NCBI GenBank assembly: GCA_031385545.1
Contig: JANNBN010000123.1
Span: 1 to 25,491 of the forward strand
DNA: 25,491 bases
Reading direction: 5' to 3'
Source of the DNA: JANNBN01 sp031385545
GTDB lineage: Bacteria > Actinomycetota > Acidimicrobiia > Acidimicrobiales > JANYDT01
Below the pieces are notes generated by a model. The model saw only the letters and a list, made by a program, of their open reading frames with translations. It was not told the origin of the DNA and did no database searches. Made by a program: the position numbers and the translations under genes. Positions 1 through 7,251 of this stretch are shown here, one piece after another (positions within the stretch are counted from its first letter, which is position 1; every line of letters begins with the position of its first letter).

Positions 1-192
1 CCCGTGGAACACCAGCGATCCGTCCACGGCCAGCCTGTATATCGGTCGCATTGCAGCAACTTCTGCTACCGGGCCGAATGGGTCCCGCGCTGCAGCACCC
101 CCGGCGTCTGGCACCTCGAACAGCCGGGTGAGTGCACCAGGTGCGTAGGCGTGGTCGGGGGCTGTCGGAAACGGGTCGAACCGGTACGCCAC
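1..192 (-). CDS. Partial hypothetical protein, N-terminal part only
   Basis: An open minus-strand frame runs from a GTG at 190-192 off the left edge of the window, giving 64 residues without a stop. The translation has an ordinary protein composition (it begins VAYRFDPFPTAPDHAY), whereas the overlapping plus-strand frame is rich in Arg, Cys and Ser and looks like a shadow. The GTG is the first usual start after an in-frame TGA, 25 bases downstream of the wecB stop, so the gene could belong to the same transcript. The nearest Shine-Dalgarno-like sequence (AGGTGA) is rather far upstream, so the start is uncertain. I do not recognise the family; only the N-terminus is visible and no function is proposed. 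Confidence 0.4.
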   Translation of the reverse strand, partial: MAYRFDPFPTAPDHAYAPGALTRLFEVPDAGGAAARDPFGPVAEVAAMRPIYRLAVDGSLVFHG

Positions 193-217
193 CAGCGTCG
201 CTTGTCGTCACCTGATT

Positions 218-1363
218 TCAGACGCTGAACTGGTCCATCCGTTCACCGATTCCGAGCAGTGCACCGATGGCGGCAACACATCGCTCAACCGCTTTGCCGT
301 CGCCGTAGGGGTTGTGTGCGAGCGCCATCTTATCGTAGGCGTGCTTATCGTTGAGCAACTTGGTGACCTCGTCGAAGATCACCTGATCATCGGTGCCCAC
401 CAATTTCGCGGTGCCTGCTTGCACGGCTTCAGGGCGCTCGGTGTTGTCTCGCATCACCAGCACCGGCTTGCCCAGCGACGGGGCTTCTTCCTGCACACCA
501 CCTGAGTCCGTCAACACGATCGATGCCCGGTTCATCAGCCGTGCGAACGCGCCATACGGCAACGGTTCGACGATCGTGACGTTCGGCCGGTCGGCGAGCA
601 AGGGAACGATTGCGTCACGGACGACCGGGTTGCGGTGGATGGGGAACACGAACTCGACATCGGGTTGCGTGGTGGCCAACCGGGCGATGGCCGTGCCGAT
701 GGCGGTCATCCCGGCACCCCACGACTCTCGGCGGTGCGCGGTGATCAGTACCACCCGGTGGTCGCTGCGATCGATTCGCTCAAGCTGCGGATCGCCATAG
801 GGCTCTTGGCGCTGAACCGCCATTCGGAGAGCGTCGATGACCGTGTTGCCGGTCACCGAGATGGCCTCTGGTGCAATGCCGTCCCGAAGCAGGTTGTCGC
901 GTGCTTGTGGTGTGGCAGCAAGATGCAGCGCGGTGAGCTGCCCTGTGAGTCGTCTGTTGATCTCTTCGGGGAACGGGGAATAGGAGTTGTCCGTGCGAAG
1001 CCCAGCCTCGAGGTGAACGACGGGCACCTGGTTGTAGAAGGCGCTCAACGCGCCGACGAACGTGGAAGTTGTGTCTCCCTGCACGACGACGGCGTGCGGC
1101 GCTCGGCCGGCCATGACGGGCTCCATCGCACTCAACGCACGCGACGTGAGTTTCGTGAGCGACTGCCCTGGCTGCAAGAGCTGCAGATCTTCATCCGCTG
1201 CCACCCCGAAGAAGGACAGCACCTGGTCCAGCATTTCCCTGTGCTGCCCGGTGACGCAGACGATGGCCTCGCACCAGTCCTGCTTGGCGAGCGCCACCGC
1301 AAGCGGCGCCATTTTGATCGCCTCGGGACGGGTCCCGAACACGAGCATCACTCGTTGCTTCAT
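218..1363 (-). CDS. wecB: UDP-N-acetylglucosamine 2-epimerase (non-hydrolysing)
   Basis: Interconverts UDP-GlcNAc and UDP-ManNAc in the cytoplasm, supplying ManNAc for surface polysaccharide. The 381-residue product has the usual family length. Visible family motifs in order are GTRPEAIKMAPL (residues 9-20), QHREMLDQ, QGDTTST, HLEAGLRT, PFPEEINRR, GNTVIDA, ITAHRRES and, near the C-terminus, TDSGGVQEEAP followed by GKPVLVMRDNTERPEA. The acidic residues and histidine of the known active site (in QGD, HLEAG, PEE and AHRRE) are all present. The ATG at 1363 is chosen over the longer frame because the conserved N-terminus starts there; the 22 residues before it are low-complexity. The start lies 10 bases after the stop of the upstream gene, with no clear ribosome binding site. 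A TAGCGT box, whose TAG is also the stop of the upstream gene, lies 7 bases before the ATG. No wecC dehydrogenase is adjacent, so the fate of ManNAc is open. Confidence 0.95.
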   Translation of the reverse strand: MKQRVMLVFGTRPEAIKMAPLAVALAKQDWCEAIVCVTGQHREMLDQVLSFFGVAADEDLQLLQPGQSLTKLTSRALSAMEPVMAGRAPHAVVVQGDTTSTFVGALSAFYNQVPVVHLEAGLRTDNSYSPFPEEINRRLTGQLTALHLAATPQARDNLLRDGIAPEAISVTGNTVIDALRMAVQRQEPYGDPQLERIDRSDHRVVLITAHRRESWGAGMTAIGTAIARLATTQPDVEFVFPIHRNPVVRDAIVPLLADRPNVTIVEPLPYGAFARLMNRASIVLTDSGGVQEEAPSLGKPVLVMRDNTERPEAVQAGTAKLVGTDDQVIFDEVTKLLNDKHAYDKMALAHNPYGDGKAVERCVAAIGALLGIGERMDQFSV

Positions 1364-1373
1364 CAGGTGCACG

Positions 1374-1952
1374 CTACTGGCGGAACTCGAACGCTCCGAG
1401 GGCGAGCAACTCCAGTTCGCCAACCACACGGGCGCTTCGTTCGATTGTTTCCGACGTGAGCAGGAGTTGCTGGAGTACGGCCTCGCCGGCCCGCCACTGC
1501 TCGACGACGTCGGTGAGCGCCAGCTTCAGGCTGCGGATGACCGGCGCATCGGTGATGGGGACCGTCAGCCCGAGATGGGTCTCGTACGCGGTGGCCAACC
1601 GAGGCATCACGACTCGATAGGCCCCGGCGAGACGTTCCTCAATTCCAGCTTGCGCCTGAAGAGCGTCCAGCAGTTGGAGCGCAGACTGGTTGGGAGCCAC
1701 GGTGAATTGGTCAGCGGACAGCTCGCGGAGCTGTGGGAGGCGTGCTTCGAACAGTTCCGCGTGCCAGGCGTGTTGGTAGCAATGCTGCCCAAGCAGCAAC
1801 TGAGTTTCGGCGTGCTGAGACGTGGCGACCCATCCACCAAGCACTTCGAACAGGCGCCGATTCAGCCAGACATAGCCGCCGACGCGACGGGCAGCGAGCT
1901 CCAGTGGAAGCGCTCCCTGGACAATCGGGGCAGGAGGAGATTGGTCAGTCAC
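1374..1952 (-). CDS. Conserved helical protein, possibly ferritin-like, unknown function
   Basis: A protein of about 192 residues, almost entirely predicted alpha-helix. The central part carries several His and Glu residues (HAETQLLLGQHCYQHAWHAE, followed by LFEARLPQL) in the spacing of a four-helix, ferritin-like metal-binding bundle; this is a resemblance, not a firm family match. No signal peptide or membrane segment is seen. The frame is open to a GTG at 2009, but the first 19 residues of that version are low quality. GTG 1952, after a purine-rich GAGAAAA, is my choice; GTG 1988 and TTG 1958 are alternatives. It is followed by wecB 10 bases downstream, so the two are probably co-transcribed, and it is divergent from the sigma factor gene. 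Long opposite-strand frames exist but have shadow-like composition. Confidence 0.65.
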   Translation of the reverse strand: MTDQSPPAPIVQGALPLELAARRVGGYVWLNRRLFEVLGGWVATSQHAETQLLLGQHCYQHAWHAELFEARLPQLRELSADQFTVAPNQSALQLLDALQAQAGIEERLAGAYRVVMPRLATAYETHLGLTVPITDAPVIRSLKLALTDVVEQWRAGEAVLQQLLLTSETIERSARVVGELELLALGAFEFRQ

Positions 1953-2052
1953 GGGCAATTTTCTCGAGGATCCACGAAAAAACCACACAGAGTGGTTAGA
2001 TAATGCCACGAAGTGTCGAAAAACCTAGTTCCCGAACAGGGGTTCATCCCAG

Positions 2053-2058
2053 TATCCT
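2053..2058 (+). promoter_or_regulatory. Possible -10 box upstream of the sigma factor gene
   Basis: TATCCT lies about 98 bases before the GTG start in the gap between divergent genes and fits the actinobacterial TANNNT -10 pattern. No convincing -35 is seen. A 10-bp palindrome (ATCAGCTGAT, 2122-2131) sits in the leader. Assignment is by pattern only. Confidence 0.3.
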
Positions 2059-2141
2059 TGCAGGGCTCATCAGTTCTGAGGTAGAGGACCGCTCCGTGCG
2101 CGACGAACCCAGTGAGTGAACATCAGCTGATACAGCTTCCC

Positions 2142-2148
2142 CAAAGGA
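2142..2148 (+). promoter_or_regulatory. Ribosome binding site deciding the GTG start of the sigma factor
   Basis: AAAGGAA lies 7 bases before the GTG at 2156. It supports this GTG as the start, which puts the conserved region 1.2 about 11 residues into the protein. Confidence 0.7.
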
Positions 2149-2155
2149 ACCCAGA

Positions 2156-3094
2156 GTGGCCAAGGAACGAGTAGAGCGAGACGAGGAAGACCTTGTCCGT
2201 CTATACCTCACAGACATTGGACAGTACCCGCTACTGACCAAAGACGACGAGGTCAGGCTCGCGCAGGCTATCGAGGAAGGCAAGAAGGCTGGCGATCAGC
2301 TTGAGAAGGGCGGCAAAGACCTCACCGCAGCACGCAAGCGAGAGCTGCGCAAACTGAACAAGGCAGGGGAAGACGCCGAGCGCACGTTCGTGCAGTCCAA
2401 CCTTCGCCTGGTGGTGTCCATCGCCAAGAAGTACCAGGCTTCGGGCCTGCCGCTGCTGGACCTCATCCAAGAGGGCAACCTGGGCCTCATGCACGCCGTC
2501 GAGAAGTTCGATTGGCGCAAGGGCTTCAAGTTCTCCACGTATGCCACGTGGTGGATCCGTCAGGCCATCACCCGCGGCATCGCGAACACGGGGCGCACCA
2601 TTCGCCTTCCGGTACACGCTGGCGACACGTTGGCCCGTCTGCAGAAGGCGCGTGCCCGCCTCGAGCTGAAGCTGGGCCGGCCCGCCACCCTGTCCGAGCT
2701 TTCGGCCGAGGTCGAAATGCCAGAAGACAAGGTCACCGAGGCACTCCGCTTCGCTGCCGAACCGCTGTCGCTGTCCGAGCCACTGCGTGAAGACGGCGAC
2801 GCCGAGCTTGGCGACGTGGTGGAAGACCGTTCGGCCGAGTCCCCGCTCGAGGTTGCAGCCACATCGCTGCTGCCGCAAGAGATTGCCAAGCTGCTGGGCC
2901 CCCTCGACGAGCGAGAGCGTGAGATTCTTCGTCTCCGTTTCGGCCTGGACCGAGGCGAGCCCCGCACCCTGGAAGAGGTTGGCGAACACTTCAACCTCAC
3001 CCGGGAGCGCATCCGCCAGATCGAGGCGAGGGCCATGTCCAAGCTGCGCCACCCCTCGTCAGATACAGGCGCCCGCGACCTGCTCGCCGTCTGA
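2156..3094 (+). CDS. Sigma-70 family RNA polymerase sigma factor, primary-like (group 1/2)
   Basis: A 312-residue sigma factor that directs core RNA polymerase to promoters. It lacks region 1.1 and has little non-conserved insert. Region 1.2 (DLVRLYLTDIG, residues 12-22) is followed by a charged linker, region 2 (FVQSNLRLVVSIAKKY, 78-93; KFSTYATWWIRQAITRGI, 125-142), region 3, and a C-terminal region 4 with the helix-turn-helix TRERIRQIEARAMSKLRHP. The RQAIT segment of region 2.4 and the ERIRQIEA helix match housekeeping sigma factors, so -10 TANNNT and -35 TTGACA-like recognition is expected. The size suits a SigB/HrdB-like group 2 factor or a short primary factor; sequence alone cannot decide. 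The GTG start is fixed by AAAGGAA upstream. It stands alone and ends in a strong hairpin. Confidence 0.95.
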   Translation: MAKERVERDEEDLVRLYLTDIGQYPLLTKDDEVRLAQAIEEGKKAGDQLEKGGKDLTAARKRELRKLNKAGEDAERTFVQSNLRLVVSIAKKYQASGLPLLDLIQEGNLGLMHAVEKFDWRKGFKFSTYATWWIRQAITRGIANTGRTIRLPVHAGDTLARLQKARARLELKLGRPATLSELSAEVEMPEDKVTEALRFAAEPLSLSEPLREDGDAELGDVVEDRSAESPLEVAATSLLPQEIAKLLGPLDEREREILRLRFGLDRGEPRTLEEVGEHFNLTRERIRQIEARAMSKLRHPSSDTGARDLLAV

Positions 3095-3123
3095 CCTAGC
3101 TCAGCTACCTCGCTGCCTGCATC

Positions 3124-3150
3124 ACGACCCCGCCTCACCAGCGGGGTCGT
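3124..3150 (+). terminator. Intrinsic-type terminator hairpin after the sigma factor gene
   Basis: A perfect 10-bp stem, ACGACCCCGC (3124-3133) with GCGGGGTCGT (3141-3150), encloses a 7-base loop. It starts 29 bases after the stop codon. Only a two-T run follows, as is common in high-GC actinobacteria. Confidence 0.8.
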
Positions 3151-3200
3151 TCCGCGTCCAACGTGCCGCGCCTGCCGAAGACAGAAGCGGTGCCGACCAC

Positions 3201-3275
3201 TGACAGAACGGCCGATTTCGAGCAGTTCCAAGCCGATTTGGCGAGTTCTGTCGGCGGCAGACCTCGGTTCTGTCA
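3201..3275. repeat. Imperfect 21-22 bp tandem repeats with inverted outlier, in a non-coding gap
   Basis: In the 478-base gene-free gap 3095-3572, two 21-base units starting with GCCGATTT (3211-3231 and 3232-3252) are followed by a related 22-base unit (3253-3274). The octamer GTTCTGTC ends units two and three (3245-3252 and 3267-3274, 22 bases apart). Its inverse GACAGAAC occurs at 3202-3209; extended by one base, TGACAGAAC and GTTCTGTCA form a 9-bp inverted repeat. No credible gene covers the stretch. The near-helical spacing suits an array of protein-binding sites, but no regulator is recognised. Confidence 0.5.
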
Positions 3276-3303
3276 CCACTCGCAACTGGCGACCCGAAGT
3301 GTG

Positions 3304-3399
3304 TGGCGGAGGTGGATGGGAATCGAACCCACCAGACGGGGGTCGCCCGTCTCAGCCGCTTTGAAGGCGGTGGAGCCCACCAGGTACCCGGACACCTCC
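3304..3399 (-). tRNA. selC: tRNA-Sec (anticodon TCA)
   Basis: On the minus strand a 96-base tRNA runs from GGAGGTGT to an encoded CCA (3304-3306). The acceptor pairs GGAGGTG with CACCTCC. The anticodon loop CTTCAAA carries TCA (complement of 3362-3364), flanked by CCGC and GCGG. A long variable arm has a 7-bp stem, AGACGGG with CCCGTCT. The T arm is TGGG-TTCGATT-CCCA. Length, UGA-reading anticodon and big variable arm are those of selenocysteine tRNA, which SelA and SelB would use at UGA codons. The eighth acceptor pair appears to be U-C, the last anticodon-stem pair A-C, and the D stem pairs imperfectly, so some decay cannot be excluded. No selA, selB or selD is in the window. Confidence 0.85.
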
Positions 3400-3482
3400 A
3401 CCTCTGACGATAAACCATCCCGCTGAACGGTTCGAACCACCACTCAGCGATGCAGCGTGTCAACTGAACGTCGGCGCATCTG

Positions 3483-3488
3483 GTACGT
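3483..3488 (+). promoter_or_regulatory. Possible -10 box for the Tad operon
   Basis: TACGTT lies 84 bases before the tadZ ATG, between the tRNA and the operon. It fits TANNNT; no good -35 is visible. Confidence 0.3.
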
Positions 3489-3559
3489 TTCTGACTCCTT
3501 CTCCTCGGCGTCGATGATGCCCGCGTTCATGTTCGTTCGTCGTTGTCGGCGAAAGCGTC

Positions 3560-3565
3560 AGGAGG
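3560..3565 (+). promoter_or_regulatory. Ribosome binding site deciding the tadZ start
   Basis: AGGAGG lies 7 bases before the ATG at 3573. It rules in favour of this ATG over the TTG at 3543 in the same frame. Confidence 0.85.
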
Positions 3566-3572
3566 CCAGGTC

Positions 3573-4298
3573 ATGGTCATCGCGGGATGGTCTGTTAGAG
3601 GCGGCTCCGGAACCACTGTTGTCTGTTCCGCGCTTGCGTCGACGTGGTCACGGTCCGTGCCCACTGTCCTGGTCGACCTGTGCGGCGATGCACCGGCCCT
3701 CTTCGGTCGCCCGACTACCACGCGACCCGGCCTCATGCATTGGTGCATGGCCCACCAGTCCGTCGGGCCCGAATCCATCGGTGACCTCGTCGATACACAA
3801 GGCGGCAAGGGCACTCCGGATCTCCTCCACGCCGGCCACCCTCTTCACCGCGGTGAAGGGGGATCAGAACCCGATGCGGCGGCGTCGCGTGGCGAAGAAC
3901 AGCGGCTGGAGAAGCGGTTGCAGCAGGGCCTTCAGTGGTTGGCTCAGACCTACGACCGAGTCGTCATCGACCTCGGCACCCGCACCGACGCTCGGGCAGA
4001 AGCGCTGCTCCGGGCAAGCACAGGCAGTCTCTTGGTGATGCGTCCCTGCACCATCACCATGCGGGAGGCAATCCGCAGCAAACGCGCCGTCGTCGGCACC
4101 GTGCTCGTCGGCAGCGGCTCCGGCTCGCTCCGCGCCGACGATGTCGAAGCTCTGCTGGGCGTGCCCGTGTTCGCTCATATCCCAACCGTCCGGTCCATCC
4201 CAGCAGCCGTCGACGCAGGCACGTTCGGCCAACGTCTCCCAAGACAGCTCCGTGCCCCGATGCAGGCCGTTCACACCGGGCTAGGTACCGCACCATGA
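3573..4298 (+). CDS. tadZ: TadZ/CpaE-like P-loop protein of the Tad pilus system
   Basis: A 241-residue MinD/ParA-fold protein. TadZ proteins place the Tad machinery in the cell; the mycobacterial counterpart (Rv3660c, Ssd) is linked to septum-site control. The N-terminal loop reads SVRGGSGTTVV (about residues 7-17), where the family P-loop is KGGxGKT: both signature lysines are missing (Arg and Thr instead), so ATP hydrolysis is doubtful. A Walker-B-like strand, DRVVIDLGTRTD, follows mid-protein, and LLVMRPCTITMREA and GVPVFAHIPTVRSIPAAVDAG resemble the switch and C-terminal parts of MinD-like proteins. The usual N-terminal response-regulator-like domain of CpaE is absent. It is first in the operon, has the best Shine-Dalgarno of the window and overlaps tadA by 4 bases (ATGA). 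Confidence 0.85.
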   Translation: MVIAGWSVRGGSGTTVVCSALASTWSRSVPTVLVDLCGDAPALFGRPTTTRPGLMHWCMAHQSVGPESIGDLVDTQGGKGTPDLLHAGHPLHRGEGGSEPDAAASRGEEQRLEKRLQQGLQWLAQTYDRVVIDLGTRTDARAEALLRASTGSLLVMRPCTITMREAIRSKRAVVGTVLVGSGSGSLRADDVEALLGVPVFAHIPTVRSIPAAVDAGTFGQRLPRQLRAPMQAVHTGLGTAP

Positions 4299-5467
4299 CG
4301 CACCAGCGAGCAATCGCAGCCGCTTCCGTCGTGGCCGATCGAGTCGAAGCCGAACTCATCGAGGCGCTTCGCTGCGCTCCCAACCTCGCACTCGTCGAAG
4401 CGGCACGCGCATCGGCTCTCCGGTTCGAACCGCTGGCGCCCGCCCACGTTGTGGACCAGATCACCCGCCGCGTCGTCGCCAACCTTTCCGGTATGGGCGA
4501 ACTCGCTCCGTTCCTGGAAGACCCGTCCGTCACTGAACTCATGGTCTCGAAGGGCCAGGTCTGGGTCGAACGCCACGGGCGGATAGAGCCGGTGCCAGAC
4601 GTCCAGCTCACCGATGCGGCTGTCCTGCGCATCGTCGAGCGCATCATCGCTCCGCTCGGTCTGCAGTTGGATCGAGCGCACCCAATGGTCGACGCACGCC
4701 TCCCCGACGGATCGCGCCTCAACGTCGTCATCCCGCCACTCGCCATCGACGGACCGTGCCTCACGGTTCGCCGGTTCGCCGCGCGCTGCTTGTCGCTGCA
4801 CGAGTTCACGGTGTCCCCTGCTACCTCGGCGTTCATCAACGAATCCGTGCACAGCCGCCAGAACCTCTTGGTATCCGGGTCGACCGGGTCCGGCAAGACC
4901 ACCCTGCTCAACACCCTCGGATCAATCTGCGCGCATACAGATCGCATCGTCACCATCGAAGATGCAGCCGAGCTGCGGCTCCCCGGGCCACACGTCGTCA
5001 GGCTTGAAGCACGCCCGGGCGCGCCCGACGGCAGCGGCAGGGTGACCATCCGAGATCTGGTCAGGAACGCCCTACGGATGCGACCTGACCGCATCATCAT
5101 CGGCGAGGTCCGGGGAGGCGAAGCGTTCGACATGGTCACCGCACTGAACACAGGTCACGACGGGTCCATGACCACCATCCATGCCAACTCGGCCACCGAC
5201 GCACTCAGACGCCTCGAGCTCATGATGCTCCTCGCCGGAATCGAATTGCCGTTGGCTGCAGTGCGGGAGCAGATCGGGTCAGCAATCCATCGTGTCGTAC
5301 ACGTCGCTCGATCGACGGGGGGTCGGCGAACCATCGTCGCTGTTGGCACCGTCTGCCTGATCGATGGTCGCCTGAGCGTTACCGACGCGCGCAGCGAGGT
5401 CGACGGTTCCTCTGGACATGCTCACCACCCGCACACTGCGCCGTTTCGTGGGGATCGTGCCTCGTGA
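4295..5467 (+). CDS. tadA: TadA/CpaF-family pilus assembly ATPase
   Basis: The motor ATPase of the Tad/Flp machine, a hexameric type II/IV secretion ATPase at the cytoplasmic face. The 390-residue product has an N-terminal helical part and a RecA-like core with Walker A GSTGSGKT (195-202), Asp box TIEDAAEL (220-227), Walker B RIIIGEVRG (266-274) and His box GHDGSMTTIHANS (287-299). MVDARLPDGSRLNVVIPP (131-148) holds the arginines that typically reach the active site. All catalytic motifs look intact. The frame extends upstream to 3935, but that part overlaps tadZ and is shadow sequence; the ATG at 4295 overlaps the tadZ stop. The last 40 or so residues are low-complexity. It overlaps tadB by GTGA. 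Confidence 0.95.
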   Translation: MTHQRAIAAASVVADRVEAELIEALRCAPNLALVEAARASALRFEPLAPAHVVDQITRRVVANLSGMGELAPFLEDPSVTELMVSKGQVWVERHGRIEPVPDVQLTDAAVLRIVERIIAPLGLQLDRAHPMVDARLPDGSRLNVVIPPLAIDGPCLTVRRFAARCLSLHEFTVSPATSAFINESVHSRQNLLVSGSTGSGKTTLLNTLGSICAHTDRIVTIEDAAELRLPGPHVVRLEARPGAPDGSGRVTIRDLVRNALRMRPDRIIIGEVRGGEAFDMVTALNTGHDGSMTTIHANSATDALRRLELMMLLAGIELPLAAVREQIGSAIHRVVHVARSTGGRRTIVAVGTVCLIDGRLSVTDARSEVDGSSGHAHHPHTAPFRGDRAS

Positions 5468-6156
5468 ACCCGTTCGAACCGTCGACGGCGGCTTTCAGCA
5501 CGATCGTCTCCGTGGCGGCAATCCGCTCGGTGTGGGCAGCACACCGTCGGGCTGCCACTCGTCGGCGAATTGTCGGCGGCACTCCGCCACGGTCGGAAGA
5601 GCGGGTAGTCGGCAGCCGGCGCACGACCGATGCGAACGCCGAACTGTTGGAGTTGCTCGGGCTGATCGCTCGGAATGTCGAAGCCGGCGCATCGCTCTCA
5701 CTGGCCATCAATGAGTCGCTCGCCGTCGCAGCTGGTGGGCCCGTGCACGCAGGCCTTCGCTCGGTCGCGGAACAGGCGCCCCAGATCGGGCTCGTCGGGG
5801 CACTACGCCGCTGGGGTGCAGATAATCGCGAATGCCGGCGCACGGCGTGGGCGCTTGCCGTCGCAGCCGAGACCGGAGGCGATCCGCTTGCGGCTATCGA
5901 CGCGCTCACCGACAGTCTTCGGTCCGAGCGAGCACTCGCACGCGAGCTTGGCGCACTCACTGCTCAGTCCCGGCTGTCCGCTGCAGTGCTTGGCATGGTT
6001 CCCATCGGGTTCGGCCTCCTGATGTCCGGCACAGACCCGCTCGCGCGGCAGTTCCTGTTCGCCAGCTCGCAAGGTCGCGTGTGCCTGCTCGTCGGTCTCG
6101 GGCTGGACGCTCTTGCGTGGCGGTGGCTCCGATCACTGGGGACGGTCACTGCATGA
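5464..6156 (+). CDS. tadB: TadB-like inner-membrane platform protein
   Basis: A 230-residue type II secretion F-domain protein, expected to form the inner-membrane platform with TadC that couples TadA to pilin movement. The domain spans about residues 60-190 (ELLELLGLIARNVEAGASLS, and ALAVAAETGGDPLAAI, with the helical turn GD-PL typical of GspF/TadB). Two membrane segments follow at about 172-188 and 203-222, plus a weak one near residues 8-25. It is shorter than usual TadB (near 300 residues) because the N-terminal membrane part is reduced. GTG start by 4-base overlap with tadA; 4-base overlap with tadC. Confidence 0.85.
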   Translation: MNPFEPSTAAFSTIVSVAAIRSVWAAHRRAATRRRIVGGTPPRSEERVVGSRRTTDANAELLELLGLIARNVEAGASLSLAINESLAVAAGGPVHAGLRSVAEQAPQIGLVGALRRWGADNRECRRTAWALAVAAETGGDPLAAIDALTDSLRSERALARELGALTAQSRLSAAVLGMVPIGFGLLMSGTDPLARQFLFASSQGRVCLLVGLGLDALAWRWLRSLGTVTA

Positions 6157-7004
6157 GCATCACACTCTCCACGCTCTGGACCGTCGGGGTGGTTCTGACC
6201 GGAGCTGTCACCGGTGCCCACATGGTCGCTGTTCGACGCCGCTCCGACCGACTGCGCCGCCACCTCGACGCAGCTCACTGCGCCACGCGTCCCTTCGAGA
6301 ATCGCCAGGCCGGTTCACCGCTTCGATACAGCTTGTTGGTTGCGGCAATCGGGCGAGGTGTCATCCGTGTGCTTCCCTTCAACCTCTCCGCCGACCCGGC
6401 CGTAGTCGGTCAGGTTGTGCTCGCCGCAACGCTGGCGGTCTCGGTCAACCCTGTTGTCGGGCTGGCCGTGGGCGTTATCCCGGCAGTGTCACGTCGACGA
6501 AGCCGACGAAGGCGGGACCGGCATCGAGTTGCCCTGATTCGAGCCGAACTCGGGCTGCTGCTCGATCTGCTTCGTGTTGCTGTGAGCGCCGGCATGACCC
6601 TCAGGCAGGCCATCGTGGTGGTGTGCAGCCCGACACTTGTCGACGAGGTTCCGGGCGAGCTGTCCGCCATCTTGTTGCGCGCCGTTCAAGCGGTGTCTCA
6701 TGGCGAACGTTTCATCGACTCGATCACGGCCATGGTCGAGCTGCCGGTGATCGGCCACGAGCTCAGGCTGCTCGCGTCCACCCTCATCGGTGCCGAGCGT
6801 TTCGGCACGCCGCCAGGCCCGGCTCTAGCCACGCTGGCCGGAGACGTACGCGATCTGCGAAGACGTTTGGCTGAAGCCGACGCCCGCCGGGTACCCGTTC
6901 GGATGCTGGCTCCGCTTGTTCTGCTGCTGCTTCCCTCCTTCGCGCTGCTCACACTTGCGCCTCTTCTCGCTGGCGGCCTCGGGTCGCTGCGGCTCACCCA
7001 TTGA
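6153..7004 (+). CDS. tadC: TadC-like inner-membrane platform protein
   Basis: A 283-residue second F-domain protein, partner of TadB. Membrane segments lie at about 5-24, 82-112 (a long hydrophobic stretch, possibly two passes) and 252-275. The T2SSF domain lies between them at about 130-250: ELGLLLDLLRVAVSAGMTLR and, later, LLASTLIGAERFGTPPGPAL, the family's typical G-x-P-x-x-x-A-L segment. A basic loop (residues 114-125) follows the second hydrophobic stretch. The ATG at 6153 overlaps the tadB stop (ATGA), favouring it over the longer frame from 5832. The Flp-like gene starts 34 bases later. Confidence 0.85.
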   Translation: MSITLSTLWTVGVVLTGAVTGAHMVAVRRRSDRLRRHLDAAHCATRPFENRQAGSPLRYSLLVAAIGRGVIRVLPFNLSADPAVVGQVVLAATLAVSVNPVVGLAVGVIPAVSRRRSRRRRDRHRVALIRAELGLLLDLLRVAVSAGMTLRQAIVVVCSPTLVDEVPGELSAILLRAVQAVSHGERFIDSITAMVELPVIGHELRLLASTLIGAERFGTPPGPALATLAGDVRDLRRRLAEADARRVPVRMLAPLVLLLLPSFALLTLAPLLAGGLGSLRLTH

Positions 7005-7038
7005 CGTCTCTTCTGACCTCAGCCATCTCGGAGCAGCC

Positions 7039-7251
7039 ATGAATACCTCTACACAACACGTCGTGTCGCATCGACCACGACGAAACAACCATTCCACCGC
7101 CGAGTCCGGCCAGGCATCGGTGGAGTACGCCCTCGTCCTGCTGGGTGCCGCGTTGGTGGCAAGCCTGCTCATCGCATGGGCCACCAAGACCGACCTGCTC
7201 GATCAACTCTTCGATCAGGTCCTCAACCTCATCAAGGGCAAGGCGAAATGA
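7039..7251 (+). CDS. Flp-like / DUF4244-type small pilin
   Basis: A 70-residue prepilin, the likely major subunit of the Tad fibre. A basic leader of 24 residues ends in ESG; after the predicted prepilin-peptidase cut (G24/Q25) the sequence QASVEYALVLLGAALVASLL has Glu at +5 followed by a hydrophobic helix, as in Flp pilins and the actinobacterial DUF4244 family. A short amphipathic tail (LLDQLFDQVLNLIKGK) completes the protein. The ATG at 7039 has GGAG about 5 bases upstream; the in-frame upstream extension overlaps tadC and is rejected. No prepilin peptidase gene is in the window. It overlaps the TadE-like gene by ATGA. Confidence 0.85.
   Translation: MNTSTQHVVSHRPRRNNHSTAESGQASVEYALVLLGAALVASLLIAWATKTDLLDQLFDQVLNLIKGKAK

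Noticed and set aside
4..228. Plus-strand open frame of 74 residues at the left edge
   Set aside because: Arg/Cys/Ser-rich composition and antisense to a better minus-strand frame; no ribosome binding site.
635..2003. Two long plus-strand frames (to 274 and 313 residues) opposite wecB and the helical protein
   Set aside because: wecB is unmistakable on the minus strand; the plus-strand translations have no recognisable motifs and the skewed composition of GC-rich shadows.
2231..3285. Long minus-strand frames opposite the sigma factor gene
   Set aside because: The sigma factor is full length with all regions; these are antisense shadows.
3543..3572. Ten-residue N-terminal extension of TadZ from TTG 3543
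   Set aside because: AGGAGG lies inside it at correct spacing for ATG 3573.
3935..4294. 120-residue N-terminal extension of TadA
   Set aside because: It overlaps tadZ in another frame, is Arg/Ser/Pro-rich shadow sequence, and ATG 4295 shows the operon's usual 4-base overlap.
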